From Pseudomonadota bacterium (lineage in GTDB: Bacteria > Pseudomonadota > Gammaproteobacteria > Acidithiobacillales > Acidithiobacillaceae), in contig JAKARO010000005.1 of NCBI GenBank assembly GCA_021821885.1, positions 1-64,000 on the forward strand: a stretch of 64,000 bases of DNA, given 5' to 3'. This document shows positions 30,010 through 43,148 of this stretch, in pieces. Below the pieces are notes generated by a model. It did not search any database. It worked only from the letters and a program-made list of their open reading frames with translations, and was not told the DNA's origin. Position 1 is the stretch's first letter, and each line of letters opens with the position of its first letter. The translations under genes were made by a program, and so were the position numbers.

Positions 30010-33000
30010 TTGAATAATTTTTTAAAGCTGTTCAAGCAGAATGACCAGCAGGAAGAGTTTGACGCAATCCGGATTGGAATCGCCTCTCCGGACAAGATCC
30101 GGTCGTGGTCCTATGGGGAGGTAAAGAAACCCGAGACGATAAACTACCGTACCTTCAAGCCGGAACGGGAGGGGCTGTTCTGCGCCAAAATATTTGGCCC
30201 TATCAAGGATTACGAATGTTTGTGCGGCAAATACAAACGCCTCAAGCATCGGGGTGTGGTGTGCGAGAAGTGTGGAGTTGAGGTAACCCAGGCCCGCGTA
30301 CGGAGAGAGCGGATGGGCCATATCGAACTGGCCAGCCCCGTTGCGCATATCTGGTTTCTGAAATCCCTTCCTAGCCGGATGGGAATGATCCTCGATATGC
30401 CGCTGCGGGATATTGAACGTGTACTCTATTTTGAAGCCTATGTAGTTGTTGAGCCAGGAATGACCCCCCTGGAGCGTGGCCAGATCCTCAGCGAAGACCA
30501 GTATCTGGACGCGCTTGAAGAACATGGGGATGAATTTGTTGCCAAAATGGGTGCTGAGGGGGTCAGGGACCTCCTCAAGTCGATTCCGTTAAAGGAAGAG
30601 ATCGGAAAAATCCGTGAGGAGCTGCTGGAAAGCAACTCTGATACCAAGACAAAAAAGCTTGCAAAACGGTTAAAAATTCTTGATGCCTTTGATTCTTCAG
30701 GAAATCGCCCAGAGTGGATGATCATGGAAGTGCTTCCCGTCCTCCCACCGGACCTGAGACCCCTGGTTCCGCTGGATGGAGGGCGCTTTGCGACTTCCGA
30801 TCTCAATGACCTCTATCGGCGCGTGATTAACCGAAACAACCGGCTAAAGCGGCTTCTTGAACTCAAGGCACCGGATATCATTGTGCGCAATGAAAAGCGG
30901 ATGCTGCAGGAGGCTGTCGATGCCCTGCTGGACAATGGCCGCCGGGGACGGGCGATTGCTGGCCCGAACAAGCGGCCACTGAAGTCTCTTGCGGACATGA
31001 TCAAGGGGAAACAGGGCCGGTTCCGCCAGAACCTGCTCGGCAAGCGTGTGGACTATTCCGGCCGTTCCGTGATTGTTGTCGGGCCAGAGCTCCGGCTTCA
31101 TCAGTGCGGGCTCCCGAAGAAAATGGCGCTGGAACTGTTCAAGCCGTTTATCTTCAACAAGCTGGAGGAACGGGGTCTTGCGACAACGATAAAGGCTGCC
31201 AAGCGTCTGGTGGAGCAGGAACGGCCTGAAGTGTGGGATATCCTGGAAGAAGTTATCAGGGAACACCCAGTGATGCTTAACCGGGCGCCCACCCTGCACC
31301 GGCTCGGGATCCAGGCATTTGAACCCGTGCTGATAGAGGGCAAGGCGATCCAGCTGCACCCTCTGGTCTGCGCGGCCTATAATGCAGATTTTGACGGCGA
31401 CCAGATGGCCGTGCATGTGCCGCTGTCGCTAGAGGCCCAGCTAGAGGCCCGGACGCTGATGATGTCGACGAACAACATCCTCAGCCCGGCCAACGGGGAG
31501 CCTATTATCGTCCCGTCCCAGGATATCGTCCTTGGCCTTTACTATGTAAGCCAGGAAAGACTGGATGCGCCAGGAACGGGGACGGTCTTTGCTGATACAA
31601 CGGAGGTCAGGCGTGCGTATGAGACAGGGCAGGTGGGCCTGCATGCCCGGATTACTGTGCGGTTCCGGGAGGAAAGGGTAGAAACTACGGTAGGCAGGGC
31701 ACTGCTGAGCGATATTTTGCCCGACGACCTCCCATTTTCAGTGATCAACCGTGTGCTGAAGAAGAAGGCGATTGCAGAGCTGATCAATGTGTGCTACCGG
31801 AACCTTGGCGTCAAGGAAACCGTGATTTTTGCGGATCAGCTCATGTACACCGGATACCGCATGGCTACCCGCGCGGGGATTTCCTTCGGAGCCGGCGACA
31901 TGGTGACGCCCCCGGAAAAGGACACCATTCTGGAAAGGGCAGAAGATGAAGTCAAAACCATTCAGGAGCAGTACACTTCTGGTCTGGTAACAGAGGGTGA
32001 GCGGTACAACAAGGTGGTGGATATCTGGTCTCGCGCCACGGACGAAGTAGCCAAAGCGATGATGGACCGTGTAAGCAAGGAACAGGTGGCGATGCAGGAT
32101 GGAAGCCAGGCTGAACAGGCTTCTTTCAACTCGATTTTCATGATGGCAGATTCCGGAGCGCGCGGCTCTGCAGCACAGATCCGCCAGCTTGCAGGCATGC
32201 GGGGGCTGATGGCCAAGCCAGATGGCTCCATCATTGAAACACCCATTACGGCGAATTTCCGTGAAGGGCTGAACGTCCTGCAGTACTTCATTTCGACACA
32301 TGGCGCTCGCAAGGGCTTGGCCGATACCGCGCTGAAGACTGCAAACTCGGGCTATCTCACGAGGCGGCTGGTTGATGTAACCCAGGATCTGGTTGTTGTG
32401 GATCACGACTGTGGGACAGAAGAAGGCCTGCCCATGATGCCCCTGGTCGAGGGTGGCGAGGTTATCGAACCTCTCCGTGAAAGGGTCCTTGGACGTGTCA
32501 CAGCCGAAGATATACTGCATCCGAATAGTGGTGAGGCCGTGATTCCCCGCAACACGCTTCTGACGGAGAAGCTTCTTGGGCAGCTGGATGATCTTGGGGT
32601 AGATGCCGTCAAGGTTCGTTCTCCGCTAACCTGCCGTTCAAGGCATGGAGTCTGCGCGCTGTGCTACGGGCGCGATCTTGCCCGTGGACATCTCGTCAAT
32701 ATCGGCGAGGCAGTGGGTGTTATAGCTGCCCAGTCGATTGGTGAGCCGGGTACGCAGCTGACAATGCGGACGTTCCATATCGGCGGTGCTGCCAGCAGGG
32801 CGGCCGCGCAGAGCAGCATCGATATCAAGCAGGGCGGCGTTATCCGCTATCACACAAGCCTGCGCTGGGTAGACCATCCCAGCGGCCGACATGTTGTCGT
32901 GGGGCGTAATGGGGAACTTGCAGTAGCGGACGAACAGGGCCGCGAAAAAGAACGTTACAAGCTCCCATATGGCGCCACGATCCTGGTTGGGGACGGCGAA

Positions 33001-34149
33001 GCGGTTACAGCGGGGAAGAGAATTGCGGAGTGGGATCCCCATACGCGCCCAATCGTCAGCGAAATAGGTGGTATTGCCTCCCTCCAGGACGCAGTAGAGG
33101 GACAGAGTGTGGCGGTGCAGACGGACGAAATCACGGGTCTAAGTACCCTTGCGGTCATTGACACCAAGCAGCGGCCTGCAACCGGCAGGGATCTTCGCCC
33201 GGTGGTCACACTGAAGGATGCCCATGGCCAGGACCTGAAGCTGCCTGGGACCGACCTTCCCGCACGCTATTATCTTCCGCCGCGGGCTATCATAGCCGTT
33301 CACGAAGGTGCCGAAATGCACCCGGGGGACATACTTGCCAGGCTGCCTGTGGGTACCAGTAAAACGAGGGATATTACTGGAGGTCTGCCCCGGGTGGCTG
33401 AGCTGTTTGAGGCGAGGCGCCCGAAGGATTTTGCCATCATTGCGGAGCACGCTGGAATCGTGGGTTTTGGGAAAGATACCAAGGGGAAACAGCGCCTGGT
33501 GATTACAGACGAGTCTGGCGACCAGCATGAATACCTTATTCCCAAAGGCCGGCATGTGACCGTGTATGAGGGTGAGAGGGTGAGTCCCGGTGAGCCACTG
33601 GTGGAGGGTCAGCCGGTTCCGCATGACATACTTCGGGTTCTTGGAGTACATGCCCTTGCAAACTACATCGTGGATGAAGTCCAGGATGTCTACCGGCTTC
33701 AGGGTGTGCGGATCAACGACAAGCACATAGAGGTAATTCTCCGTCAGATGCTCAGAAAAGTTGAGATTACCTATGGTGGGGACAGCAGCTTCATCACGGG
33801 GGATCAGGTCGACCGGGCTCGGGTGGAAGAAGAAAATACAGCGCTGGATGCCGCCGGAAAGCAGCCGGCCCGATTTGCACCGATGCTTCTGGGGATTACC
33901 AAGGCAAGCCTGTCAACGGAATCTTTCATCTCAGCCGCGAGTTTCCAGGAGACCACCCGTGTTCTCACGGAGGCAGCGGTATCGGGGCGCGTGGATGATC
34001 TTCGCGGGCTCAAGGAAAACGTGATCGTTGGCCGGCTGATTCCAGCGGGAACGGGGCTGGCCTATCATGAGCACCGGAGACGCGTGAATCGGGGAGAATA
34101 TGTTCCAGGTTCCAGTGACTACGACAGCGCAGCTGCAGTGGCCGAATAG
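30010..34149 (+). CDS. rpoC: DNA-directed RNA polymerase beta' subunit
   Basis: The 1379-residue subunit holds the active-site Mg motif NADFDGD (about 458-464). Zinc site 1 is in [19 protein letters not shown], and zinc site 2 lies in the [13 protein letters not shown] region. It starts with TTG at 30010 ([10 protein letters not shown]), with AAGGAAGG 4 bases in front. No ATG or GTG fits the family start, so TTG is likely used. It is slightly shorter than the E. coli protein. The next gene has its own promoter. Confidence 0.98.
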   Translation: MNNFLKLFKQNDQQEEFDAIRIGIASPDKIRSWSYGEVKKPETINYRTFKPEREGLFCAKIFGPIKDYECLCGKYKRLKHRGVVCEKCGVEVTQARVRRERMGHIELASPVAHIWFLKSLPSRMGMILDMPLRDIERVLYFEAYVVVEPGMTPLERGQILSEDQYLDALEEHGDEFVAKMGAEGVRDLLKSIPLKEEIGKIREELLESNSDTKTKKLAKRLKILDAFDSSGNRPEWMIMEVLPVLPPDLRPLVPLDGGRFATSDLNDLYRRVINRNNRLKRLLELKAPDIIVRNEKRMLQEAVDALLDNGRRGRAIAGPNKRPLKSLADMIKGKQGRFRQNLLGKRVDYSGRSVIVVGPELRLHQCGLPKKMALELFKPFIFNKLEERGLATTIKAAKRLVEQERPEVWDILEEVIREHPVMLNRAPTLHRLGIQAFEPVLIEGKAIQLHPLVCAAYNADFDGDQMAVHVPLSLEAQLEARTLMMSTNNILSPANGEPIIVPSQDIVLGLYYVSQERLDAPGTGTVFADTTEVRRAYETGQVGLHARITVRFREERVETTVGRALLSDILPDDLPFSVINRVLKKKAIAELINVCYRNLGVKETVIFADQLMYTGYRMATRAGISFGAGDMVTPPEKDTILERAEDEVKTIQEQYTSGLVTEGERYNKVVDIWSRATDEVAKAMMDRVSKEQVAMQDGSQAEQASFNSIFMMADSGARGSAAQIRQLAGMRGLMAKPDGSIIETPITANFREGLNVLQYFISTHGARKGLADTALKTANSGYLTRRLVDVTQDLVVVDHDCGTEEGLPMMPLVEGGEVIEPLRERVLGRVTAEDILHPNSGEAVIPRNTLLTEKLLGQLDDLGVDAVKVRSPLTCRSRHGVCALCYGRDLARGHLVNIGEAVGVIAAQSIGEPGTQLTMRTFHIGGAASRAAAQSSIDIKQGGVIRYHTSLRWVDHPSGRHVVVGRNGELAVADEQGREKERYKLPYGATILVGDGEAVTAGKRIAEWDPHTRPIVSEIGGIASLQDAVEGQSVAVQTDEITGLSTLAVIDTKQRPATGRDLRPVVTLKDAHGQDLKLPGTDLPARYYLPPRAIIAVHEGAEMHPGDILARLPVGTSKTRDITGGLPRVAELFEARRPKDFAIIAEHAGIVGFGKDTKGKQRLVITDESGDQHEYLIPKGRHVTVYEGERVSPGEPLVEGQPVPHDILRVLGVHALANYIVDEVQDVYRLQGVRINDKHIEVILRQMLRKVEITYGGDSSFITGDQVDRARVEEENTALDAAGKQPARFAPMLLGITKASLSTESFISAASFQETTRVLTEAAVSGRVDDLRGLKENVIVGRLIPAGTGLAYHEHRRRVNRGEYVPGSSDYDSAAAVAE

Positions 34150-34177
34150 AATAACTTACTTACCTATCAAGCGTTTC

Positions 34178-34206
34178 TTGACAGTTGCAGCGCGCATCCA
34201 TAAAAT
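34178..34206 (+). promoter_or_regulatory. Strong sigma70 promoter for the str-S10-spc-alpha block
   Basis: TTGACA (34178-34183, 6 of 6), a 17-base spacer, then TAAAAT (34201-34206, 5 of 6). It sits in the only gap above 100 bases between rpoC and rplQ, so it probably supplies internal transcription of rpsL and everything downstream. Confidence 0.8.
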
Positions 34207-34213
34207 GCGCGCT
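34189..34213. promoter_or_regulatory. Perfect 9-bp palindrome on the str promoter -10
   Basis: AGCGCGCAT (34189-34197), loop CCATAAA, ATGCGCGCT (34205-34213). It covers the 3' half of the spacer and the -10. It could be a DNA operator, or an RNA hairpin in transcripts coming from rpoC. A second stem, GGCGAC/GTCGCC (34220-34240), follows in the leader. Confidence 0.6.
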
Positions 34214-34261
34214 CTCATTGGCGACGGGAATACGGTCGCCTTCAGCATTTGGAGATGGTAG

Positions 34262-34633
34262 ATGCCCACACTAAACCAACTGGTGCGCAAGCCCCGAAAG
34301 GCCCCCGTAGCCAAAAGCAAGGTGCCCGCCCTTGAAGCAAATCCGCAGAAGAGGGGGGTGTGTACGCGCGTGTATACGACAACTCCCAAGAAGCCGAACT
34401 CTGCATTGCGGAAAGTTGCCAGGGTCAGGCTTACCAACGGTTATGAGGTAAGCAGTTATATTCCTGGCGAGGGACACAACCTTCAGGAGCATTCTGTTGT
34501 GCTTATCCGGGGGGGGCGTGTCAAGGATCTTCCTGGTGTCCGGTATCATATCGTCCGCGGCACCCTGGACACGGCTGGCGTCAAAAACCGCAAGCAGAGA
34601 CGGTCCAAGTATGGCGCCAAGCGGCCCAAGTGA
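34262..34633 (+). CDS. rpsL: 30S ribosomal protein S12
   Basis: S12 sits at the decoding centre. The 123-residue protein has [26 protein letters not shown] and [14 protein letters not shown]. The lysines usually changed in streptomycin resistance (in KKPNS and VKDLPG) are wild type. The last part reads [13 protein letters not shown]. First gene of the str block, with GGAGATG before the start. Confidence 0.98.
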   Translation: MPTLNQLVRKPRKAPVAKSKVPALEANPQKRGVCTRVYTTTPKKPNSALRKVARVRLTNGYEVSSYIPGEGHNLQEHSVVLIRGGRVKDLPGVRYHIVRGTLDTAGVKNRKQRRSKYGAKRPK

Positions 34634-34673
34634 TGTCGAGAACCGCTGAACAGTTTTAAGGAGTCCCATTTCC

Positions 34674-35144
34674 ATGCCAAGACGTAGAGAAGTTCCGAAG
34701 CGGACCATCCTTCCGGATCCGAAATACAAGGAAGAAGTTCTGGCCAAATTTGCCAACGTGATTATGCGGGATGGCAAAAAGAGCACAGCTGAAAAGATCG
34801 TATACGGAGCGCTCGACATTGTCGGAGAAAAGAGCAAGGCAGACCCTATGGAAGTTTTCCGTAAGGCGCTTGACAATGTCCGGCCTGTCGTCGAAGTGAA
34901 GAGCCGGCGTGTGGGCGGCGCAACCTACCAGGTTCCTGTAGAGATCCGCTCCGACCGGCGGATGGCTCTTGCAATGCGCTGGCTGCGTGATTCCGCCCGC
35001 AAGCGTAATGAGAAATCAATGGGTAACCGCCTTGCGGCGGAAATCCTTGAGGCTGCTGAAAATCGGGGAAATGCCGTACGGAAGCGGGAAGAAACGCACC
35101 GTATGGCAGAGGCGAACAAGGCCTTCTCCCATTTCCGCTGGTAA
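34674..35144 (+). CDS. rpsG: 30S ribosomal protein S7
   Basis: S7 nucleates assembly of the 30S head and contacts E-site tRNA. The 156 residues start [18 protein letters not shown] and contain [37 protein letters not shown] and [19 protein letters not shown] is 9 bases before the ATG. In enterobacteria S7 represses the str operon through the rpsL-rpsG spacer. The 40-base spacer here looks too short for that structure. Confidence 0.98.
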   Translation: MPRRREVPKRTILPDPKYKEEVLAKFANVIMRDGKKSTAEKIVYGALDIVGEKSKADPMEVFRKALDNVRPVVEVKSRRVGGATYQVPVEIRSDRRMALAMRWLRDSARKRNEKSMGNRLAAEILEAAENRGNAVRKREETHRMAEANKAFSHFRW

Positions 35145-35179
35145 GCAATTTTCACTACTAGAGAAACAAGGACGACACA

Positions 35180-37279
35180 GTGGCGCGCACTACTCCCATC
35201 GAACGCTATCGGAATATCGGCATCATGGCGCACATTGATGCCGGTAAGACCACAACGACTGAGCGGATCCTTTTTTACACGGGCGTCTCCCACAAGATTG
35301 GGGAAGTGCATGAGGGAACCGCCGTCATGGACTGGATGGCACAGGAGCAGGAGCGCGGAATCACGATCACGTCTGCGGCCACAACGTGCTTCTGGAAGGG
35401 GATGGACGGAAAGCGCCCGGAACATCGTATCAATATCATTGATACGCCGGGGCACGTTGACTTCACCATTGAGGTGGAGCGGTCGTTGCGTGTCCTCGAC
35501 GGCGCGGTGGCGGTTTTTTGTGCCGTAGGGGGAGTGCAGCCACAGTCGGAAACCGTCTGGCGGCAGGCAAACAAATACGGTGTTCCCCGCGTTGCCTTTG
35601 TGAACAAGATGGACCGCCAGGGAGCAAATTTCCAGAGGGTGGTGGAACAGATCCGGACCAAGCTGCGGGGCAACTCGGTTCCTATCCAGATTCCCATTGG
35701 CGAAGAAGACCGTTTTGTCGGGGTTATTGACCTGATCAAAATGAAGGCCATTAACTGGGATGAGGCAACCCAGGGGAACCGTTTTACAGAAGAGGAAATA
35801 CCTGCTGATCTCCAGGTTGCGGCCGAAGCGGCGCGGCATTTCCTGATTGAATCCGTTTGCGACACGGATGAGGACCTCATGATGAAATATCTTGAGGGTG
35901 AGGAGATTGCGGACGACGAGCTGAAGGCGGCGCTTCGCCGGGCAACAATCAGTGGATCCATCGTTCCGGTGCTGTGTGGCAGCGCGTTCAAGAACAAGGG
36001 TGTGCAGGCCATGCTGGATGCGGTCCTGGATTACCTCCCTTCACCGGTTGACGTGCCCCCCGTTGCGGGCGCTGATCCGGATAGTGGCGTGGAACTTGTC
36101 AGGCACTCCGACGATGGAGAACCGTTCTCAGCCCTCGCGTTCAAGATCATGACCGATCCCTTTGTCGGCCAGCTGACGTTCTTTCGGGTATATTCCGGGG
36201 TGCTGAATGCGGGATCGACGGTCATGAACCCGGGCCGCGGACAGCGGGAACGGATCGGCCGTATTCTGCAGATGCACGCGAACGAACGGCACGAAATCAA
36301 GGAAGTGCTCGCTGGGGATATCGCGGCTGCAGTCGGTCTGAAAACCGCTTACACCGGTGACACCCTGTGTGACATGGACAAGTCCGTGATTCTGGAGCAG
36401 ATGGAGTTTCCTGAGCCCGTCATCCATGTTGCGGTTGAACCAAAGACCAAAAGCGACCAGGAGAAAATGGGCATCGCACTTGGCAAGCTGGCGCAGGAAG
36501 ATCCTTCGTTCCGGGTCCGGACAGACCAGGAATCGGGGCAGACGATTATTTCCGGGATGGGCGAGCTCCACCTGGAGATCATTGTCGACCGGATGAAGCG
36601 GGAATTTGGTGTGGAGGCAACGGTTGGTGCGCCGCAGGTGGCCTACCGTGAGACGATCCGGAAGCAGGTAGAATCCGAAGGCAAATTCGTCAGGCAGTCA
36701 GGCGGACGCGGACAGTACGGGCATGTATGGCTGCGGCTGGAACCTATGGAGCCAGGTACCGGATTTGTGTTTGAGAACGGTATAGTGGGTGGTGTGGTTC
36801 CCAAGGAATATATCGGGCCGACCCAGAAGGGTATTGAGGAAGCGCTGGATAATGGTATTATTGCCGGCTTCCCGGTGGTGGATGTCAAGGTAACCATATT
36901 TGATGGTTCCTACCACGAAGTTGATTCCTCGGAGGCCGCTTTCAAGATCGCGGGATCCATGGGGTTCAAAGCGGGGGCAGCGAAAGCAAACCCTGTGCTC
37001 CTTGAGCCCATTTTTGCGGTAGAGGTGGTGACGCCGGAAGAGTATATGGGTGATATCATAGGCGATATCAATAGCCGTCGTGGGGTCATGCAGGGCATGG
37101 ATGAAGAAGCCGGGGCCAAAATTATCAAGGCCGAGGTTCCGCTGGCGGAAATGTTTGGCTACGCCACGACGGTACGTTCCCTTTCCCAAGGTCGCGCTAC
37201 CTACACGATGCAGTTTGAAAAATATATGGAAGTTCCTGGCCATGTGGCAGAGGCCATTGTCAAGAAAAGTCAGCGCTAG
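35180..37279 (+). CDS. fusA: Elongation factor G
   Basis: This translocase moves tRNA-mRNA after peptide bond formation. The 699-residue protein has [42 protein letters not shown] and NKMDR in the G domain. Domain IV holds [10 protein letters not shown] and the C-terminal [20 protein letters not shown] start at 35180. Canonical length for the fusA type. The second tuf starts 20 bases after the stop. Confidence 0.98.
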   Translation: MARTTPIERYRNIGIMAHIDAGKTTTTERILFYTGVSHKIGEVHEGTAVMDWMAQEQERGITITSAATTCFWKGMDGKRPEHRINIIDTPGHVDFTIEVERSLRVLDGAVAVFCAVGGVQPQSETVWRQANKYGVPRVAFVNKMDRQGANFQRVVEQIRTKLRGNSVPIQIPIGEEDRFVGVIDLIKMKAINWDEATQGNRFTEEEIPADLQVAAEAARHFLIESVCDTDEDLMMKYLEGEEIADDELKAALRRATISGSIVPVLCGSAFKNKGVQAMLDAVLDYLPSPVDVPPVAGADPDSGVELVRHSDDGEPFSALAFKIMTDPFVGQLTFFRVYSGVLNAGSTVMNPGRGQRERIGRILQMHANERHEIKEVLAGDIAAAVGLKTAYTGDTLCDMDKSVILEQMEFPEPVIHVAVEPKTKSDQEKMGIALGKLAQEDPSFRVRTDQESGQTIISGMGELHLEIIVDRMKREFGVEATVGAPQVAYRETIRKQVESEGKFVRQSGGRGQYGHVWLRLEPMEPGTGFVFENGIVGGVVPKEYIGPTQKGIEEALDNGIIAGFPVVDVKVTIFDGSYHEVDSSEAAFKIAGSMGFKAGAAKANPVLLEPIFAVEVVTPEEYMGDIIGDINSRRGVMQGMDEEAGAKIIKAEVPLAEMFGYATTVRSLSQGRATYTMQFEKYMEVPGHVAEAIVKKSQR

Positions 37280-37299
37280 TCGCAACGGGAGAATGCAGG

Positions 37300-38489
<1,190 letters not shown>

Positions 38490-38490
<1 letters not shown>

Positions 38491-38798
38491 TGGATGGTTC
38501 TAAGATTCGAATTCGTCTGAAGTCGTATGACTATCGGATGCTTGATATCTCTGCGGCAGAAATCGTTGAAACGGCGCGTCGTACCGGTGCCCGGGTGTGT
38601 GGACCGATTCCGCTGCCCACGAAAATTGAGCGGTTTACCGTTCTAAGGTCCCCGCATGTAGACAAGAACGCGCGCGACCAGTTTGAACAGAGGACCCACA
38701 AGAGGCTTCTTGACATACTGGACCCCAACGACAAGACGGTCGATGCCCTGATCAAGCTTGATCTTGCTGCCGGCGTCGATGTGGAAATCAAGCTGTAA
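38490..38798 (+). CDS. rpsJ: 30S ribosomal protein S10 (NusE)
   Basis: S10 is a 30S head protein and, with NusB, an antitermination factor. The 102-residue protein has [36 protein letters not shown] and [25 protein letters not shown]. Its ATG overlaps the tuf stop, so the long S10 leader used for L4 feedback in enterobacteria is absent. Confidence 0.98.
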
Positions 38799-38813
38799 TA
38801 GGAAGGGATAGAA

Positions 38814-39446
38814 ATGGCGATCGGCATGATTGGGCGAAAAGTAGGCATGACCCGGATTATGGGGGAGGATGGCCGAGTCGTTCCTGTAACGGTCATACAT
38901 GTGGAAAACAATCTGGTAAGCCAGATCAAGACGGCCATGAGCGATGGTTACGATTCCGTTCAGGTGAGCAGCGGCGAGGTCAGGCGGCAGCGGCTGACTT
39001 CAGCGATGGCGGGTCATTTCCGCAAGGCTGGTGTCAAGCCGGGACGTCTGCTGAGAGAGTGGCGACTGAATGAGTCTGGTTCTTATCATGTGGGCCAGGA
39101 AATTGGTCTGGACGTGTTTAGTGAAGGCCAGCTGGTTGACGTTACAGGTCGCAGCAAGGGTAAAGGATTTGCGGGAGCGATCAAGCGGCATAATTTCAGC
39201 AGTAACCGTGCGAGCCACGGTAACTCGCTATCTCATCGGGCTCCAGGTTCGATTGGCTGCCGGCAGACGCCGGGACGGGTTTTCAAGGGAAAAAAGATGG
39301 CAGGCCAGTTAGGCAATGAACAGGTTACGACGCTTAATCTAGAGCTTGTGCGCATTGATCTGGATCGGCGGCTGCTGATGGTCAGGGGAGCTGTTCCGGG
39401 AGCCGCGAACGGAGACGTGTTCGTACGGCCAGCGGTGCGCGGATAG
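38814..39446 (+). CDS. rplC: 50S ribosomal protein L3
   Basis: L3 reaches the peptidyl transferase centre. The 210 residues include [14 protein letters not shown], the loop [35 protein letters not shown] (containing the glutamine-methylation region) and [28 protein letters not shown] lies before the ATG. It follows rpsJ by 15 bases. Confidence 0.98.
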   Translation: MAIGMIGRKVGMTRIMGEDGRVVPVTVIHVENNLVSQIKTAMSDGYDSVQVSSGEVRRQRLTSAMAGHFRKAGVKPGRLLREWRLNESGSYHVGQEIGLDVFSEGQLVDVTGRSKGKGFAGAIKRHNFSSNRASHGNSLSHRAPGSIGCRQTPGRVFKGKKMAGQLGNEQVTTLNLELVRIDLDRRLLMVRGAVPGAANGDVFVRPAVRG

Positions 39447-39455
39447 GAGCAAGCC

Positions 39456-40073
39456 ATGCAGGTGAAAAGTGTACAGGTAAGTAGCGGCAAGGAAGATTTG
39501 ATCGAGATCGCTGATGCAGTCTATGCGGTCCCCTATAACGAAGCCCTGCTTCACCAGGTTGTTGTGGCGCAGCTGGCCGGTCAGCGCAGCGGCACGGCTG
39601 TGCAGAAGAACCGTTCTGCTGTAAGCGGTGGCGGCCGCAAACCCTGGAAACAGAAGGGTGGTGGTCGTGCACGGGCCGGAAGCATCCGGAGCCCAATATG
39701 GCGTGGCGGTGGCCGCGCCTTTCCCGGGACACTGCAAAGTTACAAGCAGAAGGTCAATAAAAAAATGTGGGCCGGAGCCATGCGGACTGTTCTTGCGGAA
39801 CTGCTTCGTCTTGAAAGACTTCAACTGATTGGTAAAGAAGAATTTTCTGAAGCAAAAGCAAAAAATGGCCGGGAATGGCTGGGTAGGGCTGGCGGCGATG
39901 ATGTGCTTGTCGTTCTTAGCGAACCTTCCCTTAATTTCGTGCTCTCGCTCAGAAATTTTCCGCGGGTTGGACTTGCTGAATGGCAGGATGTAGGACCCGC
40001 TGATCTTCTACGTTATGGCCGGGTTCTTATGGATGTCTCGGCTGCTGAAAAACTGGCGGAGGTGTACGGATGA
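39456..40073 (+). CDS. rplD: 50S ribosomal protein L4
   Basis: L4 lines the exit tunnel. The 205 residues show [22 protein letters not shown], the loop [29 protein letters not shown] and the globular C-domain ending KLAEVYG. In enterobacteria L4 represses the S10 operon. The required leader is not present upstream here. Stop overlaps the rplW start by 4 bases (ATGA). Confidence 0.98.
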   Translation: MQVKSVQVSSGKEDLIEIADAVYAVPYNEALLHQVVVAQLAGQRSGTAVQKNRSAVSGGGRKPWKQKGGGRARAGSIRSPIWRGGGRAFPGTLQSYKQKVNKKMWAGAMRTVLAELLRLERLQLIGKEEFSEAKAKNGREWLGRAGGDDVLVVLSEPSLNFVLSLRNFPRVGLAEWQDVGPADLLRYGRVLMDVSAAEKLAEVYG

Positions 40074-40363
40074 ATCCTGAGCGCAAGTATCTGGTTCTGT
40101 TTGCCCCAGTGATCAGTGAGAAGAGCACGCTGGTTCAGCAGAAGGCCAACCAGTACGTTTTTCGCGTTGCCCGGGATGCCAACAAGCAGGAAATCAAATC
40201 TGCTGTGGAAGCGCTTTTCAGTGTTGCTGTGGTCTCGGTGCAGACGCTTAATTACGACGGAAAGGTGAAGCGGATGGGCCGGCATACCGGTCGGCGTTCA
40301 GCTTGGAAAAAGGCTTATGTGCGCCTCGCCGAAGGCGCCAGCATCGACTTTGGTCTTGCCTGA
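40070..40363 (+). CDS. rplW: 50S ribosomal protein L23
   Basis: L23 at the tunnel exit is the docking site for trigger factor and SRP. The 97-residue protein has [41 protein letters not shown], and then [30 protein letters not shown]. Start overlaps the rplD stop. Confidence 0.97.
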   Translation: MNPERKYLVLFAPVISEKSTLVQQKANQYVFRVARDANKQEIKSAVEALFSVAVVSVQTLNYDGKVKRMGRHTGRRSAWKKAYVRLAEGASIDFGLA

Positions 40364-40382
40364 AACAAGGGGGATAATGGAT

Positions 40383-41207
40383 ATGGCACTAATCAGGACC
40401 AAGCCTACGTCTGCCGGCCGCCGTTTCGTGGTCAAGGTAGTCCACCAGCACCTGCACAAGGGTCAAGGGTACGGACCGCTGCTGGAACGGCAGAGCAGCA
40501 CGGGCGGCAGAAACAACCATGGCAGGATAACCCGGCGGCATGCTGGTGGAGGCCATCCCCGCGTTCATTACCGTGTCGTCGACTTTCGCAGGGACAAGCT
40601 GGAAATTCCGGGCCGGGTAGAACGCATTGAGTATGATCCCAACCGTACGGCGCATATTGCCCTCGTATGTTATTCCGATGGTGAGCGGCGTTACATCTTG
40701 GCTCCCAAAGGTCTGGTTGAAGGAGATTCTGTTCTCTCGGGCAGTGATACACCCATCAAGCCCGGAAACTGTATGCCCCTAAAAAACATCCCGGTTGGGG
40801 CCGTGCTGCACAATCTTGAACTGCGGCCCGGAAAAGGTGGGCAGATAGCCAGATCCGCAGGATCTTCCGTACAGCTCATGGCAAGGGAAGGAGATTATGC
40901 CCAGGTGCGTCTCCGGTCTGGCGAAGTCCGGAAAATTCATGTATCCTGCCGCGCCACTATTGGCGTTGTCAGCAACGACGAGCACGGTTCCCGTCAGCTC
41001 GGAAAGGCCGGCGCAAAGCGGTGGAGAGGCGTACGTCCTACTGTTCGTGGTGTTGCGATGAACCCGGTGGATCACCCGCACGGCGGCGGTGAGGGCAGAA
41101 CCTCAGGCGGACGGCATCCCGTCTCTCCATGGGGGCAACCGACCAAAGGTTTCCGTACACGCCGCAATAAGCGGACGAGCGGCATGGTTGTCCGCCGTCG
41201 TGGTTAG
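40383..41207 (+). CDS. rplB: 50S ribosomal protein L2
   Basis: L2 supports subunit joining and peptidyl transfer. The ATG at 40383 gives [20 protein letters not shown] and 274 residues, the family norm. AAGGGGG lies 9 bases before it but only 3 before the ATG at 40377, so the later start is preferred. The C-terminal [17 protein letters not shown] with the conserved His and [11 protein letters not shown] are present. Confidence 0.98.
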   Translation: MALIRTKPTSAGRRFVVKVVHQHLHKGQGYGPLLERQSSTGGRNNHGRITRRHAGGGHPRVHYRVVDFRRDKLEIPGRVERIEYDPNRTAHIALVCYSDGERRYILAPKGLVEGDSVLSGSDTPIKPGNCMPLKNIPVGAVLHNLELRPGKGGQIARSAGSSVQLMAREGDYAQVRLRSGEVRKIHVSCRATIGVVSNDEHGSRQLGKAGAKRWRGVRPTVRGVAMNPVDHPHGGGEGRTSGGRHPVSPWGQPTKGFRTRRNKRTSGMVVRRRG

Positions 41208-41230
41208 CAAGCTGCTAGAGAGGTACTGAC

Positions 41231-41506
41231 GTGCCACGTTCTATCAAGAAAGGTCCCTTTATCGATGCGCATCTGGAGAAAAAAATCCAGGAGGCGCAGG
41301 CCAGCAACAGCCGTAAGCCCATCAAGACCTGGTCGCGGCGGTCCACAATTACGCCAGATTTTATTGGACTTACAATCAGCGTCCACAATGGAAAGCAGCA
41401 TATTCCGGTAGTGGTTAACGAAAACATGGTCGGGCATAAGCTTGGCGAGTTTTCCCTTACCCGCACATTTAAGGGGCACAGTGCGGACAAGAAAGCCAAG
41501 CGCTGA
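41231..41506 (+). CDS. rpsS: 30S ribosomal protein S19
   Basis: The 91-residue 30S head protein contacts the 50S subunit through bridges. Start [14 protein letters not shown], then [50 protein letters not shown] and the Lys-rich tail. GTG start at 41231 with AGAGAGG before it. Confidence 0.98.
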   Translation: MPRSIKKGPFIDAHLEKKIQEAQASNSRKPIKTWSRRSTITPDFIGLTISVHNGKQHIPVVVNENMVGHKLGEFSLTRTFKGHSADKKAKR

Positions 41507-41518
41507 GGAGCCGAAATC

Positions 41519-41851
41519 ATGAAAGCAACAGCTGTCCTGAAAGGTTTGCAGATGTCTCCGCAAAAGGCGAGGCTTGTGGCTGACCTTGTTCGTGGGCAAC
41601 CAGTAGATCAGGCGTTGGATATTCTGCGCTTTACAAGGAAAAAGGCTGCTCTGCCCATACGCAAGTGCCTGGAATCCGCAATTGCAAATGCAGAAAACAA
41701 CGAAGGTGCTGATGTCGATGCCCTTTATGTGGCAAGCATTACCATAGATGGTGGTTCTGTACTGAAGAGGTTCGCGGCGCGCGCCAAGGGACGCGGGAGC
41801 CGGATTCTCAAGCGTACAAGTCATATCACCATAATTGTGGCCGAGCATTAA
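41519..41851 (+). CDS. rplV: 50S ribosomal protein L22
   Basis: The 110-residue tunnel protein shows [30 protein letters not shown] and [22 protein letters not shown]. Its beta-hairpin reads [22 protein letters not shown], which is wild type in the macrolide-resistance loop as far as can be judged. Confidence 0.98.
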   Translation: MKATAVLKGLQMSPQKARLVADLVRGQPVDQALDILRFTRKKAALPIRKCLESAIANAENNEGADVDALYVASITIDGGSVLKRFAARAKGRGSRILKRTSHITIIVAEH

Positions 41852-41862
41852 TCGAGGAAGAT

Positions 41863-42525
41863 ATGGGCCAGAAAACCAATCCGACCGGACTGCGTCTGGG
41901 AATCATTAAGAATTGGAACTCCCGCTGGTATGGTAAAGGGGATTTCAAGGAAAAGCTGCTTGAGGACATCAGGGTACGCGAATTCATAAGGAAGCGCCTT
42001 GATGGTGCGGCAATTTCCCAGATCACAATTGAACGGCCAGCGCGCAGTGCGCGGATTACAATACATACGGCGAGACCCGGCGTTGTCATTGGAAAAAAAG
42101 GCGAAGATATTGAAAAGCTTCGCACGGATGTGCAGAAGCAGATGGGTGTGCCGGTTCATATCAATGTAGAGGAAATCCGGAAGCCTGAACTGGATGCGCA
42201 GCTTGTGGCCGAGAGCGTGGCCCAGCAGCTGGAGCGACGCATCATGTTCCGGCGTGCCATGAAGCGTGCAGTCACCAACGCCATGCGGTTTGGTGCCCTC
42301 GGTATGAGGATCAACTGCGCCGGAAGGCTGGGCGGTGCGGAAATCGCCAGAACAGAATGGTACCGTGAAGGAAGGGTTCCACTGCATACCTTGCGGGCCG
42401 ATATTGATTACGGTTTCGCCGAGGCGAAGACGACCTATGGCGTGATCGGCGTAAAGGTCTGGATTTTCAAGGGTGAAATCCTTGAATGGAGCTCCGCGCA
42501 GAGCGGCAGCGTCCTGCAGAAGTAA
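41863..42525 (+). CDS. rpsC: 30S ribosomal protein S3
   Basis: S3 lines the mRNA entry channel and has helicase function. The 220-residue protein has [24 protein letters not shown], the KH-domain GXXG loop in [17 protein letters not shown] and the C-domain [31 protein letters not shown]. Length is slightly below E. coli (233), because the C-terminal tail is short. Confidence 0.98.
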   Translation: MGQKTNPTGLRLGIIKNWNSRWYGKGDFKEKLLEDIRVREFIRKRLDGAAISQITIERPARSARITIHTARPGVVIGKKGEDIEKLRTDVQKQMGVPVHINVEEIRKPELDAQLVAESVAQQLERRIMFRRAMKRAVTNAMRFGALGMRINCAGRLGGAEIARTEWYREGRVPLHTLRADIDYGFAEAKTTYGVIGVKVWIFKGEILEWSSAQSGSVLQK

Positions 42526-42537
42526 CGGGAGTCTACG

Positions 42538-42954
42538 ATGCTGCAACCCAAACGCACCAAATTCAGAAAACAGCATAAGGGACGCAATCGCGGTATTGCG
42601 ACCCGGGGTAATAAAGTCAGTTTTGGCGAATTTGGCCTAAAGGCTGTTACACGGGGCCGGATTACTGCGCGGCAGATTGAGGCGGCCCGCCGGGCGATTA
42701 ACCGTCACGTGCGGCGCGGGGGCCGGATATGGGTTCGTATATTCCCTGACAAGCCAATCAGCAAGAAGCCGGCTGAAGTTCGTATGGGAAAGGGAAAGGG
42801 TAACCCGGAATACTGGGTGGCCCTGATTCAGCCCGGCAAGGTCTTATATGAAATGGAAGGGGTTACCGAAGAGGTAGCTCGTGAGGCCCTGTCGCTAGGA
42901 GCGGCGAAGCTGCCAGTACAAACAATATTTGTCTCACGGCGGGTGATGGGATGA
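42538..42954 (+). CDS. rplP: 50S ribosomal protein L16
   Basis: L16 helps position A-site tRNA. The 138-residue protein starts [19 protein letters not shown] and has [46 protein letters not shown]. The hydroxylation-site Arg region (EVRMGKGKG) is conserved. Its stop overlaps the rpmC start by 4 bases. Confidence 0.98.
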   Translation: MLQPKRTKFRKQHKGRNRGIATRGNKVSFGEFGLKAVTRGRITARQIEAARRAINRHVRRGGRIWVRIFPDKPISKKPAEVRMGKGKGNPEYWVALIQPGKVLYEMEGVTEEVAREALSLGAAKLPVQTIFVSRRVMG

Positions 42955-43148
42955 AAGTGCAGAAATTTGGAACGCTTGGCTTGCCCGAGTGCAGCGAACG
43001 GCTCATGGAACTTCTTCACGAGCAGTTTACGTTACGGATGCAGCATGCAACCGGACAGTTGGCTAATACAGCCCGCATACGGGCCGTCCGCAGGGAAATT
43101 TCCCGCGTCCGCACTGAAATCCATCGCAAGTCTAGGGGTGGTGTATGA
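42951..43148 (+). CDS. rpmC: 50S ribosomal protein L29
   Basis: The 65-residue helical protein sits beside L23 at the tunnel exit. The family core [37 protein letters not shown] is clear. The N-terminal part ([17 protein letters not shown]) is more divergent than usual and carries an extra Cys. Start and stop both overlap neighbours by 4 bases. Confidence 0.95.
   Translation: MKVQKFGTLGLPECSERLMELLHEQFTLRMQHATGQLANTARIRAVRREISRVRTEIHRKSRGGV

Noticed and set aside
26000-33800. Long antisense frames across rpoB and rpoC
   Set aside because: All lie inside well-conserved sense genes and have no start signals.
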